64,000 nt of DNA from Nannochloropsis salina CCMP1776 (taxonomy: Eukaryota > Sar > Eustigmatophyceae > Eustigmatales > Monodopsidaceae): positions 110,274 to 174,273 of the forward strand of contig SDOX01000118.1 in assembly GCA_004565275.1 (NCBI GenBank), in the 5' to 3' direction. The notes under the pieces were generated by a model. That model ran no database searches, had not been told where the DNA came from, and was given only the letters and a program-made list of their open reading frames with translations. The first letter of the stretch is position 1, and each line of letters begins with the position of its first letter. Positions 20,634 to 29,604 of the stretch are shown here, piece by piece. The translations under genes were made by a program, and so were the position numbers.

Positions 20634-23119
20634 TTAGACTGGGAGCACGTCCAACGAGTAATCCGGGATCACCTGCAGGCTCTCTCCCGCCCGTCTGAAT
20701 TGCGCGATGTAGCCCTCCACGACCTCCAAGGCCTGGCACGAGAGCGCCGCCGCTTGAATCCTTTCTTGCGTCGAGGCCAGCACCCGGCGTAGGACCCCCT
20801 CCTCCCCCCATGCCTCTCCCGCTCTCTCCCGCTTCCCCTCCACTACCAAGGCCACAAACTTGGCGTCCAGCAGGCTCTCCAGCCAGGTCAACACCGCTTC
20901 CTCCGTCGGCCTTCCTTTCCCGCCCGCGCCCACAGCCTCTTCCAAGAGCGCCTGTAGCAGCACGAGCAGCAAGGCAGCGCTGGGGCCGTCCATTTCCACG
21001 GCGAGGGCAGTGCGCAGGAAGGCTCGACAGCAGGGTCTGCGGACAGCCAGCCCCGCCAGTCTCGCAACTTCCCGCGCCGGGATCCCCTCCTCATCCCCCT
21101 TATAAGGTTGCCCAGCATCCCTGTGCTCTTGCGTGGCCGGTGACGAGGCAATAATGGGGGGTAGGGGGTGCTCCTGTGGGCGGAGGAGCCGACGGAGCAG
21201 GCAGACAATCGTCCGCTCCGACACCTCCCCCGGCCCGGCCAACACGGCCTCTGTGAGCTCTAGCGGGCCCTCTTCGACCAAACGCAGCACGAGGGGCGCT
21301 TCCTCTCGGAGTGGGAACTTGCCGGCTTCGATCAAAGCCCGCAGCAGCACCCACATGACCACTCGCTCCTCCTTCCTCCCCTCGCCTCCCCCCCGGGCGG
21401 CCTGGCCCTTGATCTTGGTCCGCGGCGTCGCCCCAGATCCCTTGTCCGCCAGTCTGGACCCCACAGTCCCCACATTCGCCTCCTCGCCCAGACACAGAGC
21501 AGCCACGTGGAGGGCCGTCTCCGTCGCGACATGCAGTGGCGCCAACATCGCGGCCTCGCCCCCCCGCTTCCGTTTTTTACTGCTTTTCTTCTCCTCCTGC
21601 TTCCGCCTACACTCCTCCGCACCTTCCCCCTGCTCGCAGACATGCTGCATTTCCACATTTTTATTGGTTCTTTGCAGGCATTCCAAAAGCTCCTGCACCG
21701 CCTCTGCGGGCGACGCGCCCTCACCCCCTCCTCCCCCCCCGGCCTGCGCCCACCCGGCCCCCCCACCCAAAAAGACCATGGGCGTCATGCCTCCTTCCCC
21801 ACTGCGCCTGCACGTGAGCGGCAACGCCAGATCGTCAGCCCCCTTGTCCAGCCCCGGGGGAGGGACAAGCGACGAGAGCTGTCCCAGCGCGCGGCTGAGG
21901 CCCATGGCCCCCCTTCCCCGGTCCTCCACCCGCCAGACTCTCACTTCGCCCGCAGCGACAGAGGCGATTACACCCTCCCCTGCTACCAGCATGGGGCCAG
22001 AGCTGGGTGTGTCTCCCGAAGGGACATGCGCAGGAGGCAGCGAGAACCCCCCCACGACCACGCCGTGCTCGGCCTCCACCGAGTCCACCCACCCACCCCG
22101 CCCCCCCGCCCCCAACGCCACGACCAGGCCCAGGGCCTCCGAACCGACAGCCGTGACCGCGGAACGCAAGGGTACGGCTACGGACGAGGACAAGCTTCCA
22201 CGCCTGTTGACCGAGGGCGAGGCGGCACCTCGGGGCGGGCGCTGGAGTGTTGTGGAGTAGAGGGGGACGGCCCTCAAGGAGATGTCAAGGCGGGGATGCT
22301 TCCCCAGGCTGACGCGAAACATGCGCATGACCTGGATATTCCCCTCCCCCGCCCACACGGCCCACACGAAGGCAGTCTCCGGCATCAGCCGGCTCCACAT
22401 CATCCCAGACGTCTGCATGCACGCGTCCTCTACGTCGGGGGGGGGGGAAGCGAGAGCGATGTCGACAGCACAGAAGGAGACGTCGCCTCACGCCCCTTTT
22501 CCAGCGGAGGATCTGGACAACAAAGGGCATACAGCGTCGCATCTGTGGTCAGAGCAAGGAGGAGGGGGAGCTGGCCGTGGGCGAGGCTGGCGGACAAGGC
22601 CCCCTGGCCCTCACTAGCCCAATCGAACACCAAGGTCAGCGCAGATCGTCCCACCGTCGAATAGCAGGCGACGCGGAGCTCTTGCCCTTGCTTCGATTGG
22701 CCCGAGCACCAGGCCATCCCTGCGGCACTCACGTCCAGCTTGCTCACATCGAATGCCGTCTCCACGCTCGTCAATCCCTCCGGCCCGGACCCCCCCCCTC
22801 CAGTCTGGCTCGCCTTGTCCGGCCATGCCACCAGCCTGCGTCGAGCTTGCACCCCCAGTAAAAGACCTTGCGCTGAGGCTGCAACTACTGCCGAGGAGAA
22901 GGCCAAGCTCTTGTTGGGCCGAAACGACCACTCCCGTTGTCGAGTCCCGTCGAACGCGCTGTACAGGAGCACCTGGGACGGCGACGTGAAGAGGAAGTGC
23001 TCCCCCCGGCCCCCAACCCAGTCCAAACCGACCGGCTTGCCCGATATTTCGACTTTACCGACTTCTGTGAAGACTACAGGATTCTTACTTTTGCTCCGCA
23101 TTCCTGCAGCCATGGCCAT
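20634..23119 (-). CDS. NOL11-like nucleolar protein (t-UTP / SSU processome)
   Basis: About 828 residues in one exon, read in two frames that meet in a run of eleven G at 22437-22447. The start at 23119 opens MAMAAGMRSKSK. The N-terminal half looks like a degenerate beta-propeller (repeated patterns such as HFLFTSPSQVLLYSA, VIASVAAGEVRVWRVED). A basic KKSSKKRKRGG nuclear/nucleolar signal follows. The helical C-terminal half contains LLLVLLQALLEEAV and LTWLESLLDAKFVALV, matching the C-terminal domain of NOL11, a pre-18S rRNA transcription and processing factor. The assignment rests mostly on that C-terminal helix pair and on overall architecture, so other t-UTP subunits such as Utp8 remain possible. 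The frame change would be repaired by one extra base in the run and is probably a sequencing artefact. Confidence 0.6.
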
Positions 23120-23527
23120 ACCCTCCTCACACAGTGCTGCTTCCTAGGATGATGAGAGCCTGCTGGCCTGAGGCCAACCGTTCAGATGCAGTCCCTGTAC
23201 GCCAAAGAAAGTAAGTTTTTCTGTAAATATATACAATCAGGAAGTTTAGAAAGTGGCGACGACGGTCCGCGACCTGAGCACAGGCTAACTTTTCGGGGAG
23301 CGGTACGGGTGGCATGGGGGTGGGGAGGTCGTGGCGGGGGGGGCAGTATCTTGGCGCCAGGAACTTGTCGCTGAGGGGATTTCTCGTCTACTTATTACGT
23401 CCTCAAGCACGTACCTTGCAATACAAAAGCTACGCTCACGGTTTGCTTATTTGCTTGTTTTTTTCTGTTCAGAAACACGTCGTTGGCTGACCCCTCTGTC
23501 CCTCTCACCCGCCAGGGCAGGACGCTT
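23120..23527. promoter_or_regulatory. Divergent intergenic region with possible 5' UTR intron
   Basis: Between the NOL11-like start (-) and the small membrane protein (+). A good donor (GAAA|gtaagt, near 23211) and acceptor (tttctgttcag, ending near 23472) could remove an intron from the plus-strand 5' leader. The upstream exon does not join in frame to the downstream protein, so I treat it as untranslated. Confidence 0.35.
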
Positions 23528-23767
23528 ATGCCTGGAGTGCCGCCCCAGGTGACAGGGCCTCTCCTGGTCCTTGGCGCGGCTCTTTTGCTGACTATCACGA
23601 TAAAAGAGGCCTTGGACCGGAAAGAGGGCAAACAACGAGCCAAAATCCCATTGCATAACCCCAGGGGTCTTCGCTTCGAGCTGCCGGGCACCTCCTCATC
23701 GATACCGGCCCCGAGTTTGCCCTCAGGACGCTCCTTCACATCCACTTCTTCGGAAAGGGGGCTGTAA
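23528..23767 (+). CDS. Small single-pass membrane protein, unrecognised
   Basis: 79 residues from the ATG at 23528. Residues 9-24 (TGPLLVLGAALLLTIT) form a single transmembrane segment, followed by a basic/acidic stretch IKEALDRKEGKQRAK and a Ser/Pro-rich tail. The stop TAA at 23765-23767 is followed by twelve open codons in the same frame and then by the ATG of the AAA ATPase, only 36 bases away. It may be an independent small protein (for example of a mitochondrial or ER membrane), an upstream ORF of the ATPase mRNA, or an N-terminal part reached by readthrough. I do not recognise a family. Confidence 0.45.
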   Translation: MPGVPPQVTGPLLVLGAALLLTITIKEALDRKEGKQRAKIPLHNPRGLRFELPGTSSSIPAPSLPSGRSFTSTSSERGL

Positions 23768-23803
23768 CACCGCACAATAGCCGCAAGAGGTAGCCCTCGG
23801 AGT

Positions 23804-26179
23804 ATGAGTGTGGACAACGTTCGTGTTCATCTCGAGCAGGGCGGGATCACGGTCCCATCGGTCGACGAGACTCTTCCCTTCGCCCCCTGCTACCTCCTGC
23901 CCCCCATTACTGCCTTGCTGCTCACACCTCTGCGCGTCGCGGATGGCTCCATTCCCTTGCCCTTCCTTCCCTCTGAAAGCGTTCTTCTCCATCTGTTACT
24001 GGGTCGGCGCGTGCCCGCCTCAGGGGAGGTGACACTGCTCCTTTTCCTAGGCGACGAAAAGGACGATCAGGGGGTCGAGCCCCCGCATTTGTGCCCGTGC
24101 GCACGCTACAGCATGGTGGTGCACCGGACCTGGGTATATGACGAAAGCGCCTGGAGCACGATAAAGGATGGCACACCGTGTAGCGAGAAGGGGGGACAAA
24201 CCGGCGGGAAGGCGGCGCCCGACCCCCCCGTCGGCCTCGTCACGCCTGGCACCAGGGTCCTCGTGCAGGGGCAGACGTGCGACTGGCTCGCACCCGACAG
24301 GGAGGTCTGGGAGTCGTTTCTAGGTCCTGGCGTGGGACTCCTTCCCTCGGATCCCCCCGTGCTCTCAGAAATGTGCGTGCGGATTAAGTTGGGTCTGGGT
24401 CTTGGTCCGAGGGTTGGGGGCGGGCTGGCCCAGGCGAGGGAGCAAGCGCCCGGCCTGGTCCTGCTAGACGGCCCCAGTGGTTCGGGGAAGACTGCCCTGG
24501 TTAGAGCGGCGGCGCTAGCACTGGGTCTCGTCACGGTGCTTGTGCGTCCTGGCGGGCTCATGGCCCGTCACGACGTGGAAGCAGACCAGGCGCTGGAGCG
24601 AGCCGCCGCCGCGGCTGCCGCCATGGGTCCCGCTCTCCTGTTGCTGGACAACGTAGACTTGCTGGTGCCAGGCGTGGGCTCGCGGGTCATAGGCGCGAGC
24701 AGGGGGGAGGTGGACGGGTCGCTGGCGCGCTGGGTGGCGAGGGTGGGCGAGCGCGAGGGCTGGGAGGGGTCGCCGGGCTGGAGCTCTCCATGTGGAGGCA
24801 CGCCGGGGAGGGTCATGGTGGTGATGACGGCCCGCTCCGGCTGGTGCCCTGGCCTCTTCGGGGTGGACTGCCGCCTCTCCCTGTCGCCCGGCTCGGAGTC
24901 TCGGGGCTGCCAGGCCTCCCTCTTGGCCCAGTGTTGGGAGCAGGGCGGGGGGAGGGCGGGGCAAGGAGACCTGGAGGCTTTCCATGCGGGGCGCGACCCT
25001 GCTCGTCTTGAGCCAGCCTACACTCCCTCGGAGGCGGACTGGGTAGCTGTGGCGCGGCTCTGCCAGGGCTTCTCCCTGGGGTCCATCGCGGCCATGGCGC
25101 GGCGAGCGAAGAGGCGCTTGGCCAGCCCGGCCCCCGGCAGCGATAGAGGAGAGGCCGAGGAGCCTGGAGAGTCATGGCGGGCCGCTTTCACGCAGGCTGT
25201 GGCCGAGAGTCGAGCCCAGCAGCTGGCGCGTGGAACGGGCATGACAGCCGTCCTGAGGGTAGAGCCCCCGGTGACATGGGCCGAGGTGGGGGGCCAGGCG
25301 GCAGCCAAGGAGGCAGTGCGGGAGATGATAGTCTGGCCCATGGCGAGACCCAAGGCTTTCGCGCGCCTCGGCGTCGACCCTCCCGCGGGGCTCCTCCTTT
25401 ATGGCCCCCCTGGGACTGGGAAGACGCTGATTGCGAAGGCGGCCGCCTGTCAGTGCGGGGCCGGCTTCATGTGGCTGCGGATTACGGACGTGGTGAGGGG
25501 CGAGGTAGGTACGGGGGAGAAGCTCGTGCGAGAGGCCTTTCGGGTGGCCCAGGAGAATCGACCCGTGGTTATTTTCATTGACGAGTTCCAAGCGCTTTTC
25601 AGCGCGCGCGAGGGGGGCGGAGGCGGGGGTCGTCTGGCGTCCCAGTTGCTCCTCTCGATGGACGCACTGCGCCGGGAGCACGGGCGGGAAGGGGAGGTCG
25701 GCGAGGATGCTGCCGGCTTTGTCTCTGTGCTAGCGGCGACCAACGCACCTGAGGCCATCGACTCCGCCTTTCTGCGGCCCGGGCGCTTCGACAGGCTCGT
25801 CTACGTGGGGTTGCCAGACCAGCAGGATCGGGCAGACATCTTGGACAGGTGGCGAGAGCGCATGCGGTGGGCGGAGGACATGGGGGTTGCCGAGCTGGCA
25901 GAGCAGACGGAGGGCTTTTCCGGGGCAGACCTGGCGAATTTGATGCGGCGGGCGGCGCTGCATGCCTTGGCGGCCCATAAATCGCCTCCATGGCCGGACG
26001 GAGGCGGCCGCGATGGAAGGGCTAGCCAGGGCGGAAGTAATGAGGCTGCTGTCCCCCTGCCCCTGATTAGGCGCGAGGACGTGCAAGCGGCCCTTAGGAC
26101 GTGCCGTGCCACGACGTCGCCGGAGAGCCTGTCCAAATTTGAGGCCTACTGCCGGTTGCACGGTGGATCGGGAGAGTGA
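23804..26179 (+). CDS. Double AAA+ ATPase, CDC48/AFG2 type
   Basis: 791 residues, single exon. The N-terminal 200 residues have no clear motif. The first AAA module has Walker A GPSGSGKTA and a weakened Walker B LLLLDNVDLL (Asn in place of the catalytic Glu). The second is canonical up to a point: VTWAEVGGQAAAKEAV, Walker A GPPGTGKTLIAKAAA, Walker B VIFIDEFQALF, sensor 1 LAATNAPEAID, and the arginine-finger region FLRPGRFDRLVYVGLPD. Gln replaces the usual Asp after DEx. Proteins of this layout (AFG2A/SPATA5, AFG2B/SPATA5L1, CIP111) act in 60S subunit maturation and replication-helicase turnover; which one this is cannot be settled by eye. Two modules with only the second fully catalytic is a reasonable inference. 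It lies 36 bases after the small membrane ORF. Confidence 0.82.
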   Translation: MSVDNVRVHLEQGGITVPSVDETLPFAPCYLLPPITALLLTPLRVADGSIPLPFLPSESVLLHLLLGRRVPASGEVTLLLFLGDEKDDQGVEPPHLCPCARYSMVVHRTWVYDESAWSTIKDGTPCSEKGGQTGGKAAPDPPVGLVTPGTRVLVQGQTCDWLAPDREVWESFLGPGVGLLPSDPPVLSEMCVRIKLGLGLGPRVGGGLAQAREQAPGLVLLDGPSGSGKTALVRAAALALGLVTVLVRPGGLMARHDVEADQALERAAAAAAAMGPALLLLDNVDLLVPGVGSRVIGASRGEVDGSLARWVARVGEREGWEGSPGWSSPCGGTPGRVMVVMTARSGWCPGLFGVDCRLSLSPGSESRGCQASLLAQCWEQGGGRAGQGDLEAFHAGRDPARLEPAYTPSEADWVAVARLCQGFSLGSIAAMARRAKRRLASPAPGSDRGEAEEPGESWRAAFTQAVAESRAQQLARGTGMTAVLRVEPPVTWAEVGGQAAAKEAVREMIVWPMARPKAFARLGVDPPAGLLLYGPPGTGKTLIAKAAACQCGAGFMWLRITDVVRGEVGTGEKLVREAFRVAQENRPVVIFIDEFQALFSAREGGGGGGRLASQLLLSMDALRREHGREGEVGEDAAGFVSVLAATNAPEAIDSAFLRPGRFDRLVYVGLPDQQDRADILDRWRERMRWAEDMGVAELAEQTEGFSGADLANLMRRAALHALAAHKSPPWPDGGGRDGRASQGGSNEAAVPLPLIRREDVQAALRTCRATTSPESLSKFEAYCRLHGGSGE

Positions 26180-26417
26180 GAGGCTTGGAGGGCCGGGCGA
26201 GGGCAGGACAGTCATTCCACACAGTTTGCACATGGGACGAGGGACGTTAGAGCATAGGCAGATGCCAGTTAGTAGTCATTTACAGTCATGAGAACATTGA
26301 CAAGGCAGTAATAAGTCACTTATTAGTCAATTGGTGCTTTTACGAGAGATGTCCCTCCCTCCCTTCTTCCTTTCATTTGCGCCGGTCTATCCAAACTCTC
26401 TTTCCCGCTCCTTCGAC

Positions 26418-28535
26418 CTACTGTGCCACACTTCCCGCCTCCAGCCCTCGCAGTCGACCCACGCGCTCCCTCTCCATCTCCCTCATCCGGTTCCAGTGTC
26501 TTCTCTTGCACGCCCGCTCGCTTCCCTCGCTCGCGCTGAGCAGGCGAGTCAACGTCAGCCATCGGCTCAAATCCTCGGGCCGCAGGTCTTTTCCTGCCTC
26601 CCGCCCCCGCAAAGTCACGTATTCTTCTTCCGCATGGCGGGCGAGGTCTTCCCCGATCTCCACCGGGAAGCCAGCCAGAGCCGCAAGGTACCGTCGCAGG
26701 GACGCGAGGGCCTCGGGCGACATTTCCTCTGCCCGTTCCTCACGTCCTTCCTCGCCACCGCCCATGGGGAGGGAGAGAGCAGCAGCAGGGATGGAGTGAC
26801 TGGTGCCTGCAGCCACAGGAGCGGACGCAGGCGCGAACGGGACCTCACAGAGGGCTCCCCCGTGGAAGATGGACCGGCTCTTGGAGACGACGAGCACAGG
26901 GCAGTCCGCCTCGAAGTCCAGTTTGTAGTATCCGAAGTTGCAGGAGGTCTTCTGGCTCTCGATCAGGCCCTTCAGGCACTGGACATTGGCCACACCCGCC
27001 GCGTCCAACCGCCCCGTCTCCAGCCCCGTCTCGTCCAAGACCAGGGCCGTGCCCGGCGCTGCCTGAAGGGGCGTGGTGGAGAGGAGGTTCGTTCCATAGT
27101 CCTTCTGCGATATCCAGGCCCGAGGGTCCCGGAGGCGGGCCAGGGTCACGGGGAGGCAGCGGGAGCGGGCAACCACGCGGGCGAGGAGTCGGCCCAGGCC
27201 CTTAGCGAGGCCCGGGGTCTTGATGCGGCTGATGTTCACGGGGAGGTTGCCCACAGCCTCTCCCCCGCCGCGTCGAAGCCGCACCCGGGAGAGGAGGGAG
27301 AGGAGAAGGTACTCTGCCGCCAACATGTCCCCTTCTAGATGTCGCGCGAAGTAACGGATGGTCTCCGCGCGCGCGTGGGCGATCTGGTCGGGCCCCTCCG
27401 TGAGCCTCACGGGCCGGGGCCGTGGGACGGAGGCGCCGGCAAAAATCGAGGGCGCAGGCGGGTGGGAGGACACAGAGGGTAGCGGACTTGGAGCGGTCCC
27501 TCCTGCCTCTGCTTTATCGTCTAGGAGCATTGGTCCCGCCCGCTCCCAGAGCAATACGTGCAAGCGGGGGTAGCGCCAAGTCGCCCCGTCCGCCCCGCCC
27601 GCCACGTCGACGTCTTCCTCCTCGCCCTCCATTCTGCCTCCCGCTATGTTGTCCTTCTCTTCTGCCGAGGTGTAGGACAAGATTGCGACCACATCCAAGG
27701 CCTCGTTAAGCTTGGGGGGGTAGGGTCCCTCCTCCCCGTCGTAGAAGTAAGCCAGGCACCGGAAGGGCTCGGGCCCTTGCAGCCCGTGGAGACCCTCCAA
27801 AGAGTCTGCAGGCAGGGGGCCGGGAGGCGGGGCATTGGACAAGGCGGATGCATCGTCTAAATCCATGCCATCCGCCCTGCTTTCCTCCAAGCGCGCTACC
27901 TTGGCCGGTCCGTCGCTCAGGGGTGCTGTCAGGGATGTGTCCATCTCAGTCCCGCTCGCCTTGGCGCAAAACGACCGTTTCTTGGCAGTCAACGCGCTCT
28001 CATCCTTTATTCCGGGCGACTGTGACCGCCTCACCCAGCCTGCCTCCCCAGGGATGGGCCCTAGGAGCAGGGGCCGGCGCTCGACGGTCCCGTGGGGCTC
28101 CCATTTCGCCCCCGCTGCCGCCTCCTCGGTTGTCAGCGCCTCCCGATACATAGTGCAAACCACCTGACCCGAGGCAGGATCCCTTTGCATACCGGAGAAA
28201 AATTGCGGATCGAGCATATCGACAACCATGCCACGAAATCGGACCAAGCGATGCTTCCGCAGGGGTCCCATCGGGGCCGAGTCCGCGGCCCAAGTCCTGG
28301 GGTCTACTAGCGGCACTCCTGATAGCGCGTTGGGTTGCCTCTCGAAATAACGACGGAAGGCGTCTGACACCCTCAGATGAAAAGACGGTGTGACGGGAGT
28401 TGGGACCGTGGAGCTGATCGCCGTTTGTGAAACAAAGCACTCCTGCACAAGGGCCAGGGGGTTTTCCAGGAGGTCCGGGCAGCTTTCCATGTTGGCAAGA
28501 GCTGACGAATTGGATGCTGCAGGGCCTGAGTCCAT
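26418..28535 (-). CDS. MCMBP: MCM-binding protein (MCMBP/ETG1)
   Basis: Binds the MCM2-7 helicase, replaces MCM2, and helps MCM assembly and unloading in S phase. Single exon, 705 residues, slightly longer than the human protein. Family features: an N-terminal LVRFRGMVVDMLDPQFF that marks the conserved OB-like start, a CLAYFYDG element, RYPRLHVLLWE, HLEGDMLAAEYLLLSLLSRV (the most conserved block), LPVNISRI, GTALVLDETGL and YYKLDFEADCPVLVVS. Between residues 170 and 270 there is a disordered, charged insert. The C-terminal helices (LLSASEGSERACKRRHWNRM) end the protein. It shares a 252-base divergent spacer with the SNARE gene at 28788. Confidence 0.92.
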   Translation of the reverse strand: MDSGPAASNSSALANMESCPDLLENPLALVQECFVSQTAISSTVPTPVTPSFHLRVSDAFRRYFERQPNALSGVPLVDPRTWAADSAPMGPLRKHRLVRFRGMVVDMLDPQFFSGMQRDPASGQVVCTMYREALTTEEAAAGAKWEPHGTVERRPLLLGPIPGEAGWVRRSQSPGIKDESALTAKKRSFCAKASGTEMDTSLTAPLSDGPAKVARLEESRADGMDLDDASALSNAPPPGPLPADSLEGLHGLQGPEPFRCLAYFYDGEEGPYPPKLNEALDVVAILSYTSAEEKDNIAGGRMEGEEEDVDVAGGADGATWRYPRLHVLLWERAGPMLLDDKAEAGGTAPSPLPSVSSHPPAPSIFAGASVPRPRPVRLTEGPDQIAHARAETIRYFARHLEGDMLAAEYLLLSLLSRVRLRRGGGEAVGNLPVNISRIKTPGLAKGLGRLLARVVARSRCLPVTLARLRDPRAWISQKDYGTNLLSTTPLQAAPGTALVLDETGLETGRLDAAGVANVQCLKGLIESQKTSCNFGYYKLDFEADCPVLVVSKSRSIFHGGALCEVPFAPASAPVAAGTSHSIPAAALSLPMGGGEEGREERAEEMSPEALASLRRYLAALAGFPVEIGEDLARHAEEEYVTLRGREAGKDLRPEDLSRWLTLTRLLSASEGSERACKRRHWNRMREMERERVGRLRGLEAGSVAQ

Positions 28536-28787
28536 GACTGTAAGCGTGGTGTCAGAAAGGCACCTTTTTTCTATTTATTACGATACGAGCCTGTTGAGTA
28601 CATAAGCGCGTAAGAGGGATAGAGCCGGGCGTGGCAGGCGGCAAAGAAACCGGGCAGGCGGGAGGAAGGAACAAAAGAGGCGATACTAGCGAGACACCCC
28701 GAGGCACCAAGCGCACCTCTCATCGCCCTCTTTTCCTCCTGCACACAGCCCTGCTCGCACTCTCCTCGTCGCGGGTTCCGTGGTGGC
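28536..28787. promoter_or_regulatory. Short bidirectional promoter region, MCMBP / SNARE
   Basis: 252 bases separate the two divergent start codons. No TATA box is obvious. Confidence 0.45.
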
Positions 28788-29260
28788 ATGATGGCTGCGA
28801 GCTACCCGGCGGCATCTACATATGGGGCAGTGGAGGAGGTGGTGAGTTGAAAGTGTGGGGGGGATCGAAGCTCCTGCAGCCTCATTTCGACACCGGTGGC
28901 GCCTTTAGTCAGACACGTGCACCTCGGGCCCTGTGTCTAAAATCCTGACATATCACACGCACACGACAGCATGATCGTACTGCCTTGCTGAAAGGCACCA
29001 TCCGCTTGACGGAGGAGACGAATCAGCTGGCGGCAGGAATAGGGGAGGACATGCGCGGTCAGCGGGTTGCCTTGGAGGACGGTTCCACTCGCATACGGGA
29101 GATGAAAGGTTTTGCTGGCGAAGCCCGCAGGATTCTTAATCAAATGGCACGACGAGCGGCTTGGCATCGTGCAACTTTGTGGGGCATCATTGTTTTCCTC
29201 TCGCTGTGTATCGGCTTGACGCTGTATCGTCTCTTCACGAATCGCGGGCACATAATATGA
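28788..29260 (+). CDS. Short tail-anchored SNARE (Qb/Bet1-like)
   Basis: Two exons, 28788-28841 and 28970-29260, GT-AG and in frame; 114 residues. The N-terminus is only about 18 residues (MMAASYPAASTYGAVEEV). A SNARE helix follows, with heptads in LLKGTIRLTEETNQLAAGIG, a candidate zero-layer Gln in MRGQRVALEDG, and a downstream part REMKGFAGEARRILNQMARR. The protein ends with a membrane anchor LWGIIVFLSLCIGLTLYRLF and a short polar tail. The QRxxL pattern and RR before the anchor recall Vti1/Sec20-type Qb SNAREs, but the lack of an N-terminal domain recalls Bet1/Sft1. It would act in ER-Golgi or endosomal fusion. Class is uncertain, SNARE nature is likely. The first exon is too short to stand out in ORF scans. 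Confidence 0.7.
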
Positions 29261-29604
29261 CAAGAAAGAGTGCCAGCCTCGGTCAAACACGGGACTGTGC
29301 ATCCATTGAAGGAAACAACCAAATCATCCATTTATAAAAGATAAATAAATTCCTCGGAAAAGAGCGGTTTGTCTGTTTACTCGATTGGTTCAGTGCTGAA
29401 GAAGTCTCCCCTAGCATGACAGCTCTCACGCCATACATAGCTTCTCCGCCGGCTCATGCTCGACCTGAACATTGTTTTGCCCCGAGCCTCTTGGCGATAC
29501 GGACGAATTTCCCTTTCTCAGCTGTAAGGCAGCTGCCTCACGTCTTTTTGGACAGGACCCGGGTCGCCCTCGAGGGCTTGGGGGGCCTTGCGTCACACCT
29601 AACC
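29261..29604. other. Convergent intergenic region (3' flanks)
   Basis: Between the SNARE gene (+) and the membrane protein gene (-). It may contain a short terminal exon of the minus-strand gene (acceptor after ttacag near 29522, then a frame ending in GRA before a stop near 29457), as an alternative to the stop at 29605. Confidence 0.35.
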
